From Hydractinia symbiolongicarpus (lineage: Eukaryota; Cnidaria; Hydrozoa; Anthoathecata; Hydractiniidae), in the NCBI RefSeq assembly GCF_029227915.1, contig NC_079882.1, positions 5,644,001-5,704,000 on the forward strand: 60,000 bases of DNA. Direction: 5' to 3'. This document shows positions 35,733-47,343 of this stretch, piece after piece. A model generated the notes under the pieces. It made no database searches. It saw only the letters and a list, made by a program, of their open reading frames with translations, and was not told where the DNA came from. The position numbers were made by a program, and so were the translations under genes. Within the stretch, counting starts at the first letter, position 1; every line of letters starts with the position of its first letter.

Positions 35733-38416
35733 ATGCCTGGTGCTAATTGTTCTATTTACGGCTGTTCAGTCTCACGTCGACCAGAGTATAAGGGTTTATC
35801 GTTGTTCAAAGTGCCAGCTGGAAAAAGCGATTTCGACAAGAATTGGAGGGATAAACTAATCTCAATTATTACTAAAGATCGCGTGATCGATAATTCACTT
35901 CGTGGTCAAATTGAAAAGTGTAATTTACATATTTGTCAACGTCATTTCAAGGAGGATGAGTACTACAAACATAATACAAAAGCAACCCTTAATCCAGGAG
36001 TTTTACCAACACTGAATTTACCAACAAAAAGTCATCCTTCATCTTCCACCATCACCAAACCTCGTGATTCTGCTTCCACAATAATAAATAAAAGGGAACT
36101 TTTTTTATATGCATCAACTACACAGACTTCATCATCATATTACAAATCATTTGATGATTTTAAAAATCGTGTGAGTTCTTTGAAGTTGAACAGTTGGGTA
36201 GTATCTTCACCGTCGACAAGTTGCATGTCTTTTTTTCACCATGATCAAACTCATTCCGTACCAAAGTTTGAGATTTATGTTGATCAACATCTTCATTTTG
36301 TAGTACGCGCTTTGTTGTGGTCAGTTCCCGTGAAACATGAAATATATGAAAATCATGACAGATCTGTGAAAAATGTTACTATTTCTAATTTATGTTCTTT
36401 GGTTTCATCATTAACATTATGCCCTGGACTGTCAGAAAAAGTTTCTGCTAGCTGTTTGGAACATACCGTACCAAAAATCTTTATGGGATCATTCACCTCT
36501 TCGCCTTTATTCCAAACAAAGTGGTATCGGCCGACAAATTGTTACCTGTTGATACAAAATGGAATTGAAAAATGTGCTGAATGTATTCTTGTGGAGAAGA
36601 AGGAAGATCTTAGTTTGAAAAGAAAAAGTGCAAATATGAACATTCCTGCCAAGCCGAAAGCACCGATAACATTGACATCTCCGCAACGTGTAAAACTTTA
36701 TGTTCAAGAGTTGAGACATGAAAACAAGCAACTGCGCGTTGAAATAAATAAGAAATCTGTACCGGTTCCTGAAACTCTTGGTGATGATCTTGCGACTATC
36801 ATGTCTGGTGCAGACCAAAGTAAAATTACACCTTTTATGAAAAATTTTGGGCAGAACAACAAAATTATTTATCAACATCAAAAAAAGGAGTGAGATATCA
36901 TCCAATGATCATCCGATATTGTCTTGCCTTGGCAGCAAAATCACCCGCGGTATACGATGATATCAGATATGATGAAAAAAATAAAACAGGTTTTTTAATT
37001 TTGCCAAGTCGTAGACGCTTAAGAGATTACAAAAATTACATCCGGCCTCAACAAGGATTTAATCCACCTGTTATCAAAGAGCTCGCAAATATTGTTTCTA
37101 AATTTCAAGAAATAGAAAAGTATTGTATAATTTTGATGGACGAAATGAAAATCCAAGAGAATTTAGTGTGGGACAAGCACACAGGTGATTTAATTGGCTT
37201 TGTTGACCTGGGAGACACAGAACTGAATTATGCCACCTTACCAAAATCAAAATCAGAAGATATAGCCAGTCATGTTTTGGTTTTTCTGGTCCAAAGTATT
37301 GTTAATCCTCTTAAATTTTCTTTAGCAAATTTTGCTACATCAAATGCTACTTCAATACAATTATTTCCGTTGTTTTGGAAAGCTGTTGGTATTTTAGAGG
37401 ACAATGTTGGTATGAAAGTTGTCGGAGTGACTAGTGATGGTGCCTCGCCAAACCGTACTATGTATCGAATGCATCAACACATGGAACGAGTTGAAGATTT
37501 TAATCCTGACATTGATGTTACATACCGTACACTGAACATAATGGCAGAAGAGAAACGTTTTATTTATTTTATATCTGACCCGCCGCACTTGATTAAGACA
37601 TCCCGGAACTGTTTACTTAATTCGTTATCCGGCCGTGCTACTCGCAGTATGTGGAATGACGGTCATTATTTGACATGGAATCATATCTCAAAGCTTTTTC
37701 ATGATGATTTAGATTGTGGGTTACACTTAGTACCAAAAATTACAAATGAACACATTTCTTTGACACCCTTTTCAGTCATGAATGTGCGACTTGCAGCTCA
37801 AGTGTTGAGCGAATCTGTATTTCAAGCTTTACAGACATATGGTCCACCGGATGCAATTGGTACGGCCACATATTGCAGGATGTTGGACAAATTTTTTGAC
37901 TGTATGAATGTCAGAAATTCTGTGGAATGTGTCAGAAAACAAAAACCATTTCTAAAACCATATGAAAACCTTGATGATGAACGTTTCACATGGTTGATTG
38001 ATACCTTCTTAAAATACTTCACCGACTGGAAAATTTCTATCGCTGACCGAAATGATGCTCAGTATACCGATAATGCTAGAGCGAATATGTTTATTTCTTG
38101 GCAAACCTATGAGGGACTTCAATTGACCGTTTACTCCAGTATTGAGCTCATAAAATACTTGCTATCTCAAAATGTACCTTATGTATTTACCGAAAGATTT
38201 TGTCAAGATCCACTTGAAAATTATTTTGGCCAGCAACGGTCAATTGGACACCGTAAAGATAATCCTTCACTTAGGGATTTTGGTTACAACGACAATACAA
38301 TTCGTACATCAAAATTATTTCGACCGATAGCTGGTAACTGCCGCAATGATGACCCTATACTCGCTACAATAGATGTTGAGACTGTTCCATGCCGTAAAAG
38401 AAACAAAAAGAACTAA
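35733..38416 (+). CDS. P-element-type transposase with THAP domain, in two overlapping frames
   Basis: An ATG at 35733 starts a THAP zinc-finger domain (C-x4-C in CSIYGC, then C-x2-H in ICQRHF, and a GVLPTL segment), about residues 1-100, which would bind the terminal repeats. The first frame ends at TGA 36891-36893. The catalytic part continues in the -1 frame from 36887 to the TAA at 38416 and has LMDEMKIQENLVWD, TSDGASPNR, SDPPHLIKT and QDPLENYFGQQR, all typical of P/THAP9 transposases (RNase-H-like fold with inserted domain). The switch lies on CAA AAA AAG, an A-AAA-AAG heptamer in the correct phase for -1 slippage. A base lost from the A7 run would look the same. Otherwise the gene is full length with no other break. 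Confidence 0.85.
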
Positions 38417-39068
38417 CTTGTACACAACGAACTAATTAAACGGCTATTTTTATAGCCACACATTTGAAAAAACATATTTTTGGTATTAATCTTGGTCATG
38501 AAGTTGCTGCAATGTGAACTATTTTTGCAAGGTACGTATTTTTTCAAAAATTTTTATTTGCCTTTATTTTTTTGAAGTTTTCAAATTCTTCAGTTTCACG
38601 GTTTTTGGCGATGATAAAATTAGCTTACTTTATTTTCTTTTTTACTGTAATCTTAGTACCTTAGGCAGAAATTTACGAAATTTAATTTACCGATTAATGA
38701 AAAATTAGAAAAATATTGAAGAAATCTTTTTTGTGTGATACATAAACTTTCAAGAGCTGAAAAACCCCAAAAATTATTTTGACTTTTCAAAACATTTGCG
38801 AAACATTGTATTGAAAAAATTATTTTCTTCCTTCCCAAATTTTAAGGGAAAAGAATCAAAATTCACGAAATCTGCTATATATAGGGATGAAGTTCAACAT
38901 ATTTTTTCTATACAACAGCAATAAAAAATAAGTGCCTTACCATAGATATGAAATTCTGGGATACAGTATCCTTCTAAAATATAAAGTTTATATGCCATTT
39001 GCCATAATAATGCTTTTTTCAAGTGTGTGGCTATAAAAATAGCTGTTTAATTAGTTTGTATAAGAGGT

Positions 39069-40266
39069 TCAATGACCTTTGTCCAGTGATACAGATGATT
39101 TTTTTATCTCGGTTCGAAGTGATCTGGTCTTCTTTTTTTTCGAGGCAATTTTATGTAGTTCAATTTTATCTTTCACCAAAGAAAACGTTCGCACACGGAT
39201 GTAAAGTGTTATCAAGTGATCCAAAAAATTCAACGCTATTTCTTTTTCAACTTTTTCAGCAGAAATATTTCTCAATTTATTGAAATTACACAAAATGTAT
39301 AAATTTTCCATAAGTTTTGAGACCATTTTTTTGCTGTCTATTTGTCTACCAAAATTAGCTGTTGATTCGCGAAATGATGTTTCGACTTCGGTAAATATTG
39401 CATGAACTTCTGGGGTAACACTCCATAGACCGCCTCTATCCTTAGCTTTTATTAGGACATCACTTTCGCAACTTTCATCGGCCGATTGCTTGCCAACTAT
39501 AAGTATGTTCAAACATTGAACACCCAACATACTCTGCGTAGCTTTTGAACGTCTCAATCGCTTGTACATTGTGGAAAAGACATAACCACTCAAATATTTT
39601 ATGATATTGATTTCCTTGGCACTGTAACATGGTTTCGGAATTTCAACGGTGTTTTCTTTCACAATAGAACCCTTGATATGAGCCAAGACATGATTTGCTA
39701 CCTCACAACCAAGTAGAACTGAACATTTCCGTGATAATTTTTGAAAGATGACTTCATCTGCTGATATACATTTGTAAAATTTTGGATAAAATTTCTCAGC
39801 ATTTCCCTTGAATTGACCAATTACATCACGAACATAAGCATATGATGCATTTGCCTCATCAAGTGTCACTGTATAGCCATCAAATTCTTCACGTGTTTTC
39901 TCAGAGTAACATTCATCCTTTGCTAGCTTCAATACACTAGCGTTTACATATTTCTTGAAGTATAGAGGATGTAGCAACTCTTCAGGGGTCTTTTTCACAT
40001 TTTGTGATGTCGAAGCAATGGCAGAATCAGTATGTGGGTGCGTGTTTTACATTACGATGCCTGGTTAAACCACGTTGACTTTTGCATACTTTTTCGCACT
40101 CAGAACACTGAAATCCCGCGGCAGGAACCTCATCATTGATTTCATCAACTATTCCCTCGAACTCTCCAGTAAAATCTGTATTATTTTCGAGAATATTCTC
40201 CTCAAGTATCAACAAAATAGCATCCAAATCTTCATCTCCAAAGTAATCTTCGGCTGCGGCAGCCAT
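39069..40266 (-). CDS. Companion gene of the P-like element: C2H2 finger plus KDRGGL domain
   Basis: The ATG at 40266 starts an acidic N-terminus (about 50 residues) followed by one C2H2 finger (CSECEKVC..HRNVKH). The frame stops at 40027, while the rest, about 310 codons, reads in another frame to 39069; the +1 discrepancy lies around 40030-40045, so the gene is broken or a base is wrong. The long part has LSGYVFSTMYKRL and IKAKDRGGLWSVTPEV, motifs found near the C-terminus of many P-like transposon proteins (recalled). Its role is unknown; it may be a second transposition factor. It is convergent with the transposase, with 650 bp of AT-rich DNA between the stops. Confidence 0.65.
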
Positions 40267-41225
40267 CTTGCTGATTTTAGTGTATTGGCGCTCGGGCCAC
40301 CCCCATTTTGACAACATGATTAGCGAGAACAATAGAAACGGCCCCGAGACGCCAGACTATCTTTTTTTCTTATGACTATGTTAACACTGAGCTTAGCGCT
40401 TAGTACAAATAAAATGTGGCGCACATGCCTATAAGCTTAATAAACTTTTCCAAAATACTTCAGTTTAAATAAAAACACAGGAAACAAACCGTCGTTTAAC
40501 AACACGGGATAGGCACATAGCATAGGTACTCCATGTCTCATTAATAAACTTTTGACTTTTGCTAAAGTTTATATTACAGTAAAGTGGTAGCTAACTACTT
40601 AATTGCATTTAGTATGAAAAAGATTACTTAAAAATTCTGCTGCAGCCAACTGTATTTGGTTATACTTTTACATTTTAGCTAACCCCAGTCACAACCAAGT
40701 AAAAATCAGATTGGTGAAGATAACACAAAAATCAGAAATGTTAGCTAACATCTACGTTGGTAGCCAGAATCTTAAAATTGGTTTTGTTTAAGATTAATAT
40801 ATGGCTAGAGAACGTGACAGTAAGAGGCAAATAAAACTAATACAAAGCTTTAGGTGGCTGAATAATAGGTAGCTTAGCTAGCTAGCTAACTATAAAGTAT
40901 AGGTGAATAAACATGTAAACAAATAGAAAAATACCTGAAAGTAGTTTTAATAGAAACTGCAATCTTGTTAGAATACAAATAGAAGTATCAGAAAGAAAAA
41001 ATAAAGCAAACAGTTCAGAAACTTTTCTTTCTCCAGCACTGAGTTGGTTCAATCTGCTTGCCAAATTTCGGACTGATAACGTAAAAAACGTTGCTAAGAA
41101 ATATGAAAAGCTTTAGTTTCTGATTGGTCATTTATATAAAACTCCGCTCGTGATTGGACCAGCGGGAACCCGTCCCTGTGGCAGCGGGGGCCCGACGGGT
41201 TTTCGTCCCCGCGCTAGCGGGCTAG

Positions 41226-41296
41226 TATTTCGTGCGTGGTTAACACAAGTCGCTTTTGACGCACGAACAGACAGACGACGGGTATTATTATAGAGA
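41226..41296 (-). mobile_element. Helitron 5'-end fragment, second copy
   Basis: Same as 30793-30863 (TATTTCGTGCGTGG.. to ..TATTATAGAGA). Confidence 0.5.
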
Positions 41297-42943
41297 CTAG
41301 CCGGGAAACCCGGCGTCGAAACGCCGGGTTAAGCCACAAGTAAAGGTCTGATCCGGCATTGAACACTCTGTGGAGCGCTTAATAAGAGCCGTAAACTGTC
41401 CCACACGATCAGGTGGAGCGCTTTAGTACAGGTATACAGTATGTCGTTAATCATTTGAAGCGCATACACCATAATAGTGTGCGACTGTAACATATTTTTC
41501 AAAAAATAACTTTCCCGCAACGATAACTGATATAAAAACAGAGTTTACAAAGTGTTGTTACTCCATCATAGCAAAAGAATCGTCAATTTTATTTCATTTT
41601 GCGGAATAACTTTTTGCGCAAGTTAAAAAATTAATCGTGACACTGAGCTGAACGCTTAGTACAGTTAAACCGTGTTGCACAGGCGTAAATCAAGTTAAGC
41701 GCATACACCATTATAGTGTGCGACTGTAACATATTTTTTTTAAATTTCTTTCCCGCAACAATAGCTGATATGAAAACAGAGTTTACAAACCGTTGTTACC
41801 CTGTTATAGCAAAAACAATCGGTCAATATTATTTTATTTTGTGGAAAAGTCTTTTTAAAAGTTAAAAAATTAATCGTGACACTGGGCTGAGCGATTAGTA
41901 CAGTTAAACCGTGTTGTACAGCGTATAGGAATAATACCCTTTTGAAAAAAACTTTCTCGCAGACACAGGGCTGAGCGGTTAGTCAAGGTGTGATTCCCAA
42001 GAAAGTTTAAAAATTAATTGTCACAGTGGTGGGCTGACCTTAGTATATACAGGTAAACGGTGTTGCACATGCCCATAGGCGTAACAGCCTTTTACAAAAA
42101 ACAGTCTGTTTTTAACACTGGGCTAACCGCTTAGTACAGTTAAACACAGTTGAACAGGCGCATAAGGCGTATTACCCTTTTCCAAAAATGTTCATTGCAA
42201 CTTCGGTTTAAATAAAAACACAGGGAACAGCCTGTCGTTACTCGTCCAGCCAAAACAATCGCTCAGCCATTTCATTTGCAGAAAAAGTTTGCAGAAAAAT
42301 AATAAAATATGTAGCTATACCTAGCTAGCTAACTGCATTTAGCATAAAAATTATATATTGCTTAAGAATATTGTTGTAGCCAAACTGCATTTTTATACTT
42401 TCACTTTTTAAGGAGCTAGCTAAATAGCCACAGCCTCAACATAAAAATAAATGTTGGCTAGGATAAATATCTTTTATACCACACAGAATAGCAATAAGTG
42501 AGGCTCTAGCTAGCTAGTAGCTATAGCTAGCTAATCTTCGTACCTAGCCAAACATCCTAAAACTGGTGCGTTTAAGATCTGTACGTGGCTAAAAAACGTG
42601 ACAATATATTTATCCTAACATTGAAAACAAACAGAAAACAAATATTACAAATATATGAGGCTTTTAGAAGATAAAAAAGTCAAACAGGCCTACAAACCTC
42701 ACACACTGACCACAAACACGACCATTATCAAAATGGCCTTCGTTCCGCGAAGATCTTGGATTCTTTCTGGTCGCGAAAATCTTGGTTTTTTTTTAAAGAA
42801 TCAGGCGTTGTGAATGGTATTCCACGCGCGAGCGGTCAAAACAAAGTCAGTAAAAATATATCGCATTTGGTATCGGCGCGTAATTTACAAAATTGGCTTT
42901 CGCGGACACACAGACAGACGGAATATGGCTATTATTAAAGAGA
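41297..42943 (-). mobile_element. Second copy of the 30864-32890 Helitron, without SINE
   Basis: CTAG at 41297-41300 marks the 3' end; the minus-strand 5' end TCTCTTTAATAATAGCC is at 42943. It is highly similar over its length to 30864-32890 apart from the missing SINE and a small deletion near 42893, where GCGTAATTTACAAAATT joins GGCTTTCGCGG. Confidence 0.7.
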
Positions 42944-43080
42944 CTAGTCGTTAGCCCGTGGAAAATCCACGGGTTCGTCCGTCCTTTTTATACCGCATTG
43001 CGTGCTTCCCGCTATTGCGCAGCTAAGCTACCATTTTGCGTGACAGACAGAGAGACAGACGTATACGGGCATTATAATGT
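42944..43080 (-). mobile_element. Helitron miniature, ~137 bp
   Basis: The 3' end CTAG (plus 42944-42947) is preceded on the minus strand by the CCCGTGG..CCACGGG hairpin. The 5' side has GTATACGGGCATTATAATG. Confidence 0.6.
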
Positions 43081-43082
43081 AG

Positions 43083-44811
43083 ATAATCGATGGCCCGGAG
43101 AAAAATCCACGGGTCTGCCCATCCTTTTTATACCACTTAAGCGCGTCTCGCGTTTGGCTTACCCCAGTGTCGAAACGCCGGGGTAAGCCAACGTCAAGGT
43201 GTGACCTGACATTGAACACTCTGTGGAAGGCTTAATAAGAGCCGTAAACTGTGCCACACGATCAGGTGGAGCGTTTTAGTGCAGGTATACAGTATCTCGT
43301 AAATTAAGTGAAGCGCATACACCATTATATTTTTGCGACTGTAACATATTTTTCAAAAAATATTTCCGCAATGATAGCTGAAATAAAAACACAGTTTACA
43401 AACAACAGTCGGTACCCCATCATAGCAAAAACAATCAGCCAATATTATTTTATTTTGCAGAATAAGTTTTTGTAAAAGTTAAAAAATTTATTGTGACACT
43501 GGGCTAAGCGCTTGCTACAGTTAAATCATGTTGCACAGGCGTATAGGAATAATACGCCTTTGGAAAAAACTTTCTCACAGACTCTGTTTAAAAAAAACAC
43601 AACAGGGCTGAGCGGTTAGTCCAGGTAAACATTGTTGCACATCCGTACAGGTGCGATTACCGAGAAAGTTTAAAAATGAATAGTCACATTGGGTTGACCC
43701 CTTAAGTCAGGTAAACCACGTTGTACATAGTGCATAGGCGTAACAGCCTTTACCAAAAACAACAATCTGTTGTTAACACTGGGCTAACCGCTTAGTATAG
43801 TTAAACTGAGTTGAACAGGTGTATAGGCGTATAGGCATAATACCCCTTTCCAAAAAAAATTCATTGCAACTTCGGTTTTAATGAAAACACAGGGAACAGC
43901 CTGTCATTACCGGTTCAGCTAAAATAATCTGTCAGTCATTTTATTTGCACAAAAAGTTTTCAGGAAAAAATAATAAAAGCTACCTAGCTAACTGCATTTA
44001 GCATAACACTTTTTGTTTAAGAATTGTTGTAGCCAAGCTGCACTTTTATACTCTCAATTTTTTTGCCAAAGATAGGAGCTAGCTAAATGGCTACAGTCTC
44101 AACACAAAAATAAATGGTGGGTAGGATAAAAAGCTCTTATACCATACAGAATAGTCATAAGTAAGGTTCTAGCTAGCTAGCCTCCAAAATCTTCGTTCCT
44201 AGCCAAAAATCCTAAAACTGGTGCGTTTAAGGTCTGTACTTGACTTAAAACATGACAATATATTTATCTTAACATTTTTTAGAACATACAAAAAACAATA
44301 TTACAAAGTTATAAAGCTTATAGAAGACAAAATGGTGAAACATTACTTAAAAAGCAAAAATAGCCATCATGTTTCGGTCCTCATGTTTCTTCGTCGGCAT
44401 GCCCAGGCCGCGAAAGTCCTGGATTGGTTTTTCAAAGAATCAAGCGTTTTGATTGGTGTATTATGTGCGAGCAGTCAAAACAAAGTCAGTGAAACTATCA
44501 GTAAACTGTCCCATTTGTTTTCTGTAGCTCCTGAGCGAAAACGGCGACTGAGGTCACGGGGGTAATTATTATTAAAAATGGCGTATCAAAACAATGCATT
44601 CATTTTTATCACTAAATTTATTTTTCTTACTTATGGTAATAAATTAAAGCAATTTAATTAATTAAAGAAATAAATTAATTTTTAGAATTTATTTTAATCA
44701 GTAATTTGATTTGCGATTAAACAACCCCCTGGTTTCTAAAAATCGCGGAAAGATCAAAGGAATATCCGTAACCCTTTTGAACAGACAAAAAGACGGGTAT
44801 TATTATAGAGA
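43083..44811 (-). mobile_element. Diverged Helitron copy, ~1.7 kb
   Basis: On the minus strand it begins TCTCTATAATAATACCCGTC (plus 44811, before T 44812). It contains the same GCTTAGTACAG-type units as 30864-32890, then CCCCGGCGTTTCGACACTGG and a degenerate CCACGGG end near 43083. More diverged than the other two. The frame at 44221-44565 is not supported. Confidence 0.55.
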
Positions 44812-45217
44812 TAATATATCCTGGATATATCCTGGTCTTAAAGCAATATTCAGCAGAACTAATTAATTATTCATAAATTTGAGGCTGAATATTATTGGTG
44901 AAAGAAACTATAAAATCGTGTTATAAAAGAAACAAGAAGCCCTGGGGGCTCTAAGAATTTCCGCGCGCTACCAAAATATTTGATGAAAACCTGCTAATTC
45001 ATTGTGTTATTGTGCCAAACATTCGAAGGGGTTTGGTGCATGAACCTCTGAAGATAAAGCACACCAGTGACATTATATCTTACAACAAACGCAAACAAAA
45101 CGAAACGTGTCATAATAAACTCACATTTTAAAAGAAATTGCTAACAAAAATACAGCCTATCATTCATGGTTGAAAGTCTTGCGATTGAAACGTGTATGGT
45201 CTTAAACGGCATTAGTT

Positions 45218-45550
45218 GACAAAAAATCAAAATTTTGATGTGACCATAATTTTCAGCATACTTTTTTTATTAACTGTGTCAATTTTTGTCGAAAATAAAG
45301 CAGTTTTAATTTTTGGACAAATTTTGGCCTGAAATGACATTTAGGTGACAAAAAATCAAACTTTTGTACCATCATCATTTTCAGCATACTTTACTTGTTA
45401 ACTGTTCCAAATGTTGTTGAAAATAAAGTAGTTCTAATTTTTGGACCAATTTTGGCCTAAAATGACATTTAGGTGACAAAAATCAAAATTATTATGTCAC
45501 CATTATGTTCAGCATACTTTTTTTGTTAACTGTGCCAAATTTGGCCTGAA
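45218..45550. repeat. ~128-bp tandem repeat, 2.6 copies
   Basis: Units begin GACAAAAAATCAAA at 45218, 45347 and 45475, sharing TTCAGCATACTTT and TTTTGGCCTRAAATGACATT. The last unit is partial. Confidence 0.8.
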
Positions 45551-45682
45551 GCGTCAATACTAGACTTCCCAGTAGTTAAGGAGCTTGGGTACGAAGTTTG
45601 CATCTGTGACGGACCAACGTGATCTCCCAGGGTCGATTTTTTCTCAAAAAATGCTCCAAAAGAAAAAAACGACGGTTTTAAA

Positions 45683-45713
45683 GAATTTCCTACGCCTTCG
45701 GGCGCGGAAATTC
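45683..45713. repeat. Hairpin with TTCG loop
   Basis: GAATTTCC..GCC-TTCG-GGC..GGAAATTC forms a stem of 8 plus 3 pairs with an internal bulge and a C(UUCG)G-type tetraloop. It lies inside the inverted-repeat element. Confidence 0.5.
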
Positions 45714-46292
45714 AAAAATAAGAATATGTAGTCTGAAAATAACCTTTCGTAACTCATTATGTAAAAAAGAAAAATGCTACCACTTTTAAACACATTTTCC
45801 AAGTTGTTTTTCAGAGAAAAAGAGAAAACAGATAAATTTTCAGCCTTGCCGTTGTTCTTGTTTTGTTTTTATTGTTCATCAATTTTCAGGTTTATTATTT
45901 TTCTTTTAAAATTGTTCTTATAGAGAAAAGAAGTTTATGTAAGTTATGTTAGCTATGATTTACAGTAACAACAATAATCAAAAATTGAATTTTAAAATTT
46001 TAGAATATTCAACGATTTTGTTACCCCATATTACGCAGTCGTCTTCAAAGTTCAGTACTTTTCAGATTATTGCTAATGGCGGAAATCTTTAAGCCGCAGG
46101 GCTTCTTGTTTATATAAATTTAGGTTTTTACATAATTTGCTTGAAAAGTTGCCAAAATTTAACCGAAAACTCGGTTTTTCCCGATTTTCGGGTAAAATTC
46201 TAAAAATTCAGGAAATCGGATTAATCACATGTCCACAAAACATCGACGAATTTCACTTGATGAAAAAAAGCTCTGTTGTAATTATCAAGCTC

Positions 46293-47045
46293 TAGGGGCC
46301 TTTTTATATGAGACCGGGAAACACGGTCCACCTAGATATCCCGCATGACCGAGATCCCGGATATTTGCGAAAGAACGCTGAATAATAAAACCGTGTTTAT
46401 ATGGTGCATATTCGTCCCGCCCCGGTTACAACGGGAAACTCGGTCAACGGAGATCCCGGGCAAGTGAGCCAGGATCCCGGTTAAACGGGATGGATATTTG
46501 TCCATGTAAACAGAAAACCCGGTGGCTAAGTACGGAAAAAGTTTATGTAAGCTTTAGAAGAGCAAATAATTATCACTATTAATGCAAATCAATGGATATA
46601 TATTTGTTTTTGTATCATAGTGTACTTGTAATAAAAAGAAAACAAAATCATGAAACATGCTGAAAACACCAGGTTTCGCTGAAATTATAATTGAGAATGA
46701 TCTAAAATTAACTTTTTATCCTGTTTCAAGTGTGTGGGAGATAAATAATAGCCCCATAATATATTTAAATGAATAATATTTAAATTGGTCTGAAATGATG
46801 GTAATTTAAAAAAAAATTAAGAAAAAACTAATAGTGATAACAAAGTTGTTACTTCTTTTTTCTGTTGATGGAAGCCATATTTGTTTACATACTCACCCCG
46901 ACACTTTTAATTTCCCGCTAATTTTTCTTCATATAAACCCGGGATGGAAAATGACAAATTTACATATAAACCCGAGTTGATATTATCCCGCTCTACCGGG
47001 AAACTCGATAGGCGAGTTTCCCAGTTCTCATATAAAAAGGCCCTA
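46293..47045. mobile_element. TA-flanked MITE-like element, ~0.75 kb
   Basis: TAGGGGCCTTTTTATATGAG at 46293 is complemented by CTCATATAAAAAGGCCCTA ending at 47045. The TA at each end suggests a TA-inserting (Tc1/mariner-like) element. The subterminal parts repeat CCCGGGAT / ATCCCGG and ATATAAACCCG several times. No transposase. Confidence 0.65.
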
Positions 47046-47100
47046 CGGCTAATTCTAACAAGAGTTATTATATCTCTTCGATTATAAGGGTTAAACAGAA

Positions 47101-47273
47101 TCTCTATAATAATAGCCGTCGTCTGTCTGTCTCTCCGCGGACCCCCCGCTGAGTTAGAAAATGATGTTACGGAAACACGAATATCAAATGCGATGTATTT
47201 TTATCCACTTTGTCGCCATGAGTAAATATAAAGGACGAGCGAACCCGTGGATTTTTCCACGGGCAACGACTAG
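47101..47273 (+). mobile_element. 173-bp Helitron miniature, complete
   Basis: Flanked by A (47100) and T (47274). Starts TCTCTATAATAATAGCCG and ends with CCCGTGGATTTTTCCACGGG hairpin, CAACGACTAG. The cleanest copy of this family in the window. Confidence 0.8.
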
Positions 47274-47343
47274 TTCTATAATAATAGCCGTCGTCTGTCT
47301 GTCTGTGCGCGGACCCCCGCTGAGTTAGAAAATGATGTTACGG
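47274..47343 (+). mobile_element. Truncated second Helitron miniature in tandem
   Basis: Begins TTCTATAATAATAGCCGTCG directly after the CTAG of the previous copy and breaks off after GATGTTACGG. Head-to-tail placement is typical of Helitrons. Confidence 0.65.

Larger units (their letters stand above)
35510..40380 (+). mobile_element. P-like DNA transposon with two convergent genes, ~4.87 kb
   Basis: Perfect inverted termini of about 29 bp begin CATAGTCATAAGAAAAAA at 35510 and end with the complement at 40380. The target sequence GTTAACAC/TTAACAC occurs on both sides. If the last G belongs to the element the duplication is 7 bp; if it belongs to the target it is 8 bp, as is usual for P elements (known). 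Inside are a THAP transposase gene (+) and a zinc-finger companion gene (minus). Confidence 0.85.
35042..41225 (+). mobile_element. Second copy of the 29247-30792 Helitron, 5'-truncated and split by a P-like element
   Basis: 35042-35509 matches 29486-29950 and 40381-41225 matches 29951-30792, ending at the same CTAG (41222-41225). The 5' TCTC terminus is absent. The empty site at 29940-29960 (CATTGTTAACACTGAG) identifies the P-like element as an insertion at GTTAACAC. Confidence 0.75.
44933..46108. mobile_element. Inverted-repeat element, ~1.18 kb, with internal tandem repeats
   Basis: CAAGAAGCCCTGGGGGCTCT.. at 44933-44964 is mirrored by ..GCCGCAGGGCTTCTTG at 46079-46108 (a few mismatches). 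No clear target duplication. No coding content. Confidence 0.55.

Noticed and set aside
30449-41064. Identical 60-codon minus frame at 30449-30631 and 40882-41064
   Set aside because: It lies inside the duplicated Helitron block, so identity reflects the duplication, not selection.
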